5,922 nucleotides of DNA from Candidatus Dormiibacterota bacterium (GTDB lineage Bacteria > Chloroflexota > Dormibacteria > Aeolococcales > Aeolococcaceae), in NCBI GenBank assembly GCA_003170875.1, contig PMYJ01000201.1:1-5922 (forward strand), read 5' to 3'. The notes under the pieces were generated by a model that worked only from the letters and a program-made list of their open reading frames with translations, made no database searches and had not been told where the DNA came from. This document shows, in pieces, positions 5,500 through 5,922 of the stretch (its first letter is position 1; each line of letters begins with the position of its first letter). The position numbers and the translations under genes were made by a program.

Positions 5500-5559
5500 G
5501 TGGCGGGAGCTTTCGAGAGCCGCTGCCCCGGCCGGAACCGGCCAGATGCCGCGTCGTAG
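5500..5559 (+). other. Possible leaderless 19-codon mini-ORF overlapping the next gene's start
   Basis: A GTG at 5500 lies 5 nt after the TATAGT box, at the expected transcription start, and opens a 19-codon frame (MAGAFESRC...) ending at TAG 5557-5559. It is in a different frame from the ATG at 5546 and stops 11 bases past that ATG triplet. This layout would suit translational coupling or an upstream regulatory ORF, but an ORF this short can occur by chance. Confidence 0.2.
5530..5543. repeat. Short dyad GGCCGG-AA-CCGGCC before the right-edge gene
   Basis: A perfect 6-bp inverted repeat with a 2-base centre ends 2 nt before the ATG at 5546. In RNA it could fold only with a larger loop (GGCC arms around 6 nt) and would then hide the place where a ribosome site should be. 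It could equally be a DNA-binding dyad or chance in GC-rich sequence. Confidence 0.3.
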
Positions 5560-5922
5560 CCGCGAGCGCGTGCCTCCAAAGTTTCCCGGAATACGTCTGC
5601 TGACGCCGCACAGCCACAGCCTGCGGCGCATCGAGGTTGACAGTCCGCTGATCGCACCGGACCTCGCGCTCGACCGGCTTCATCTCATCGTGCCCGATGG
5701 GAGCGACGCCATGGTCGTGCTCACGACACTTGCAAACGGCGGCGCCGCCGGGGCTGATCCACGCGCCCTCTTCGCCGAGCGGCTGTCGGAGCTCGGCCAT
5801 CTCACCGTCTCCTTCACCGACGAGGACCCCCCACAGGTCCGGCTGGCACTCCCCGACCTGACCCTCCAGTGCGTCCCCCAGCCGGATCCGGGCGGCGATC
5901 CCGCCCATCTGGCTCTGCGGGT
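5546..5922 (+). CDS. Hypothetical protein, 3' end beyond the window (partial)
   Basis: The frame opens at ATG 5546 and stays open for 125 codons to the window edge, so the C-terminus is missing. The visible sequence begins MPRRSRERVPPKF, a basic N-terminus, then RLLTPHSHSLRRIEVDSP (16-33), a DLALDRLHLIVPDGSDAMVVL stretch beginning at residue 39, and a possible mixed alpha/beta part (ALFAERLSELGHLTVSF). It has no signal peptide, membrane segment or motif I can name, and I do not assign a function. Support for coding: no stops, mostly G/C third positions, ordinary amino-acid composition, and a TTGCAA/TATAGT promoter 50-80 bases upstream. The opposite-strand frame over the same DNA has a less protein-like composition. 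No other in-frame start lies upstream as far as the promoter. No Shine-Dalgarno is evident. Third positions at the start of the gene carry rather more A/T than the neighbouring genes. Confidence 0.62.
   Translation, partial: MPRRSRERVPPKFPGIRLLTPHSHSLRRIEVDSPLIAPDLALDRLHLIVPDGSDAMVVLTTLANGGAAGADPRALFAERLSELGHLTVSFTDEDPPQVRLALPDLTLQCVPQPDPGGDPAHLALR

Noticed and set aside
5359..5631. ATG 5631 as the exporter start
   Set aside because: It would overlap the right-edge plus-strand gene and its promoter, and adds an Arg-rich stretch with no membrane or domain signal.
5372..5908. 178-codon minus-strand frame at the right edge
   Set aside because: It overlaps the exporter's 5' end, has no promoter or ribosome site that I can see, and the opposite plus-strand frame has better composition and a promoter.

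Overview
This is a GC-rich window (roughly 70% G+C by eye) with strong G/C preference at third codon positions. It suggests a high-GC soil-type bacterium such as an actinomycete or a member of the Chloroflexota/Dormibacterota side. The phylum cannot be fixed from this stretch alone. There are no rRNA or tRNA genes, CRISPR arrays, insertion sequences or integrase genes in view.

Layout, left to right. A strong hairpin (74-104) lies just beyond the stop of a minus-strand, beta-class DNA methyltransferase (110-850). A 400-base non-coding stretch (851-1250) follows, with several GC-rich dyads. Next is a minus-strand hypothetical protein (1251-1826) with a compact Cys/His cluster near its N-terminus and a long Pro-rich tail. 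It diverges, across a 117-base promoter region holding a perfect 15-bp dyad, from two plus-strand tandem genes (1944-2966 and 2980-3975), both GDP-mannose 4,6-dehydratase family members. Converging on these is a minus-strand polytopic membrane protein of the Wzx/MOP polysaccharide-exporter type (4000-5358). At the right edge a plus-strand gene of unknown function (5546 onward) starts behind the best sigma70-like promoter in the window and runs off the end.

The middle and right form part of a surface-polysaccharide locus. The dehydratase makes GDP-4-keto-6-deoxy-D-mannose, the precursor of GDP-fucose, GDP-rhamnose and related 6-deoxyhexoses. The exporter probably moves lipid-linked glycan across the membrane. 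No reductase, glycosyltransferase or polymerase is visible, so the pathway must continue elsewhere.

The most interesting points are: (1) the two tandem dehydratases are not equivalent, because the first keeps the catalytic residues but lacks the conserved cofactor-binding Arg and Asp; (2) three separate genes have a TANNNT box 6-7 nt before the chosen start codon, a pattern expected of leaderless transcripts; (3) there is a perfect dyad CCTTGCC-G-GGCAAGG in the divergent promoter; and (4) an incomplete, unrecognised gene at the right edge has a good promoter and a possible leaderless mini-ORF over its start. I see no clear evidence of a wholly new multi-gene system.
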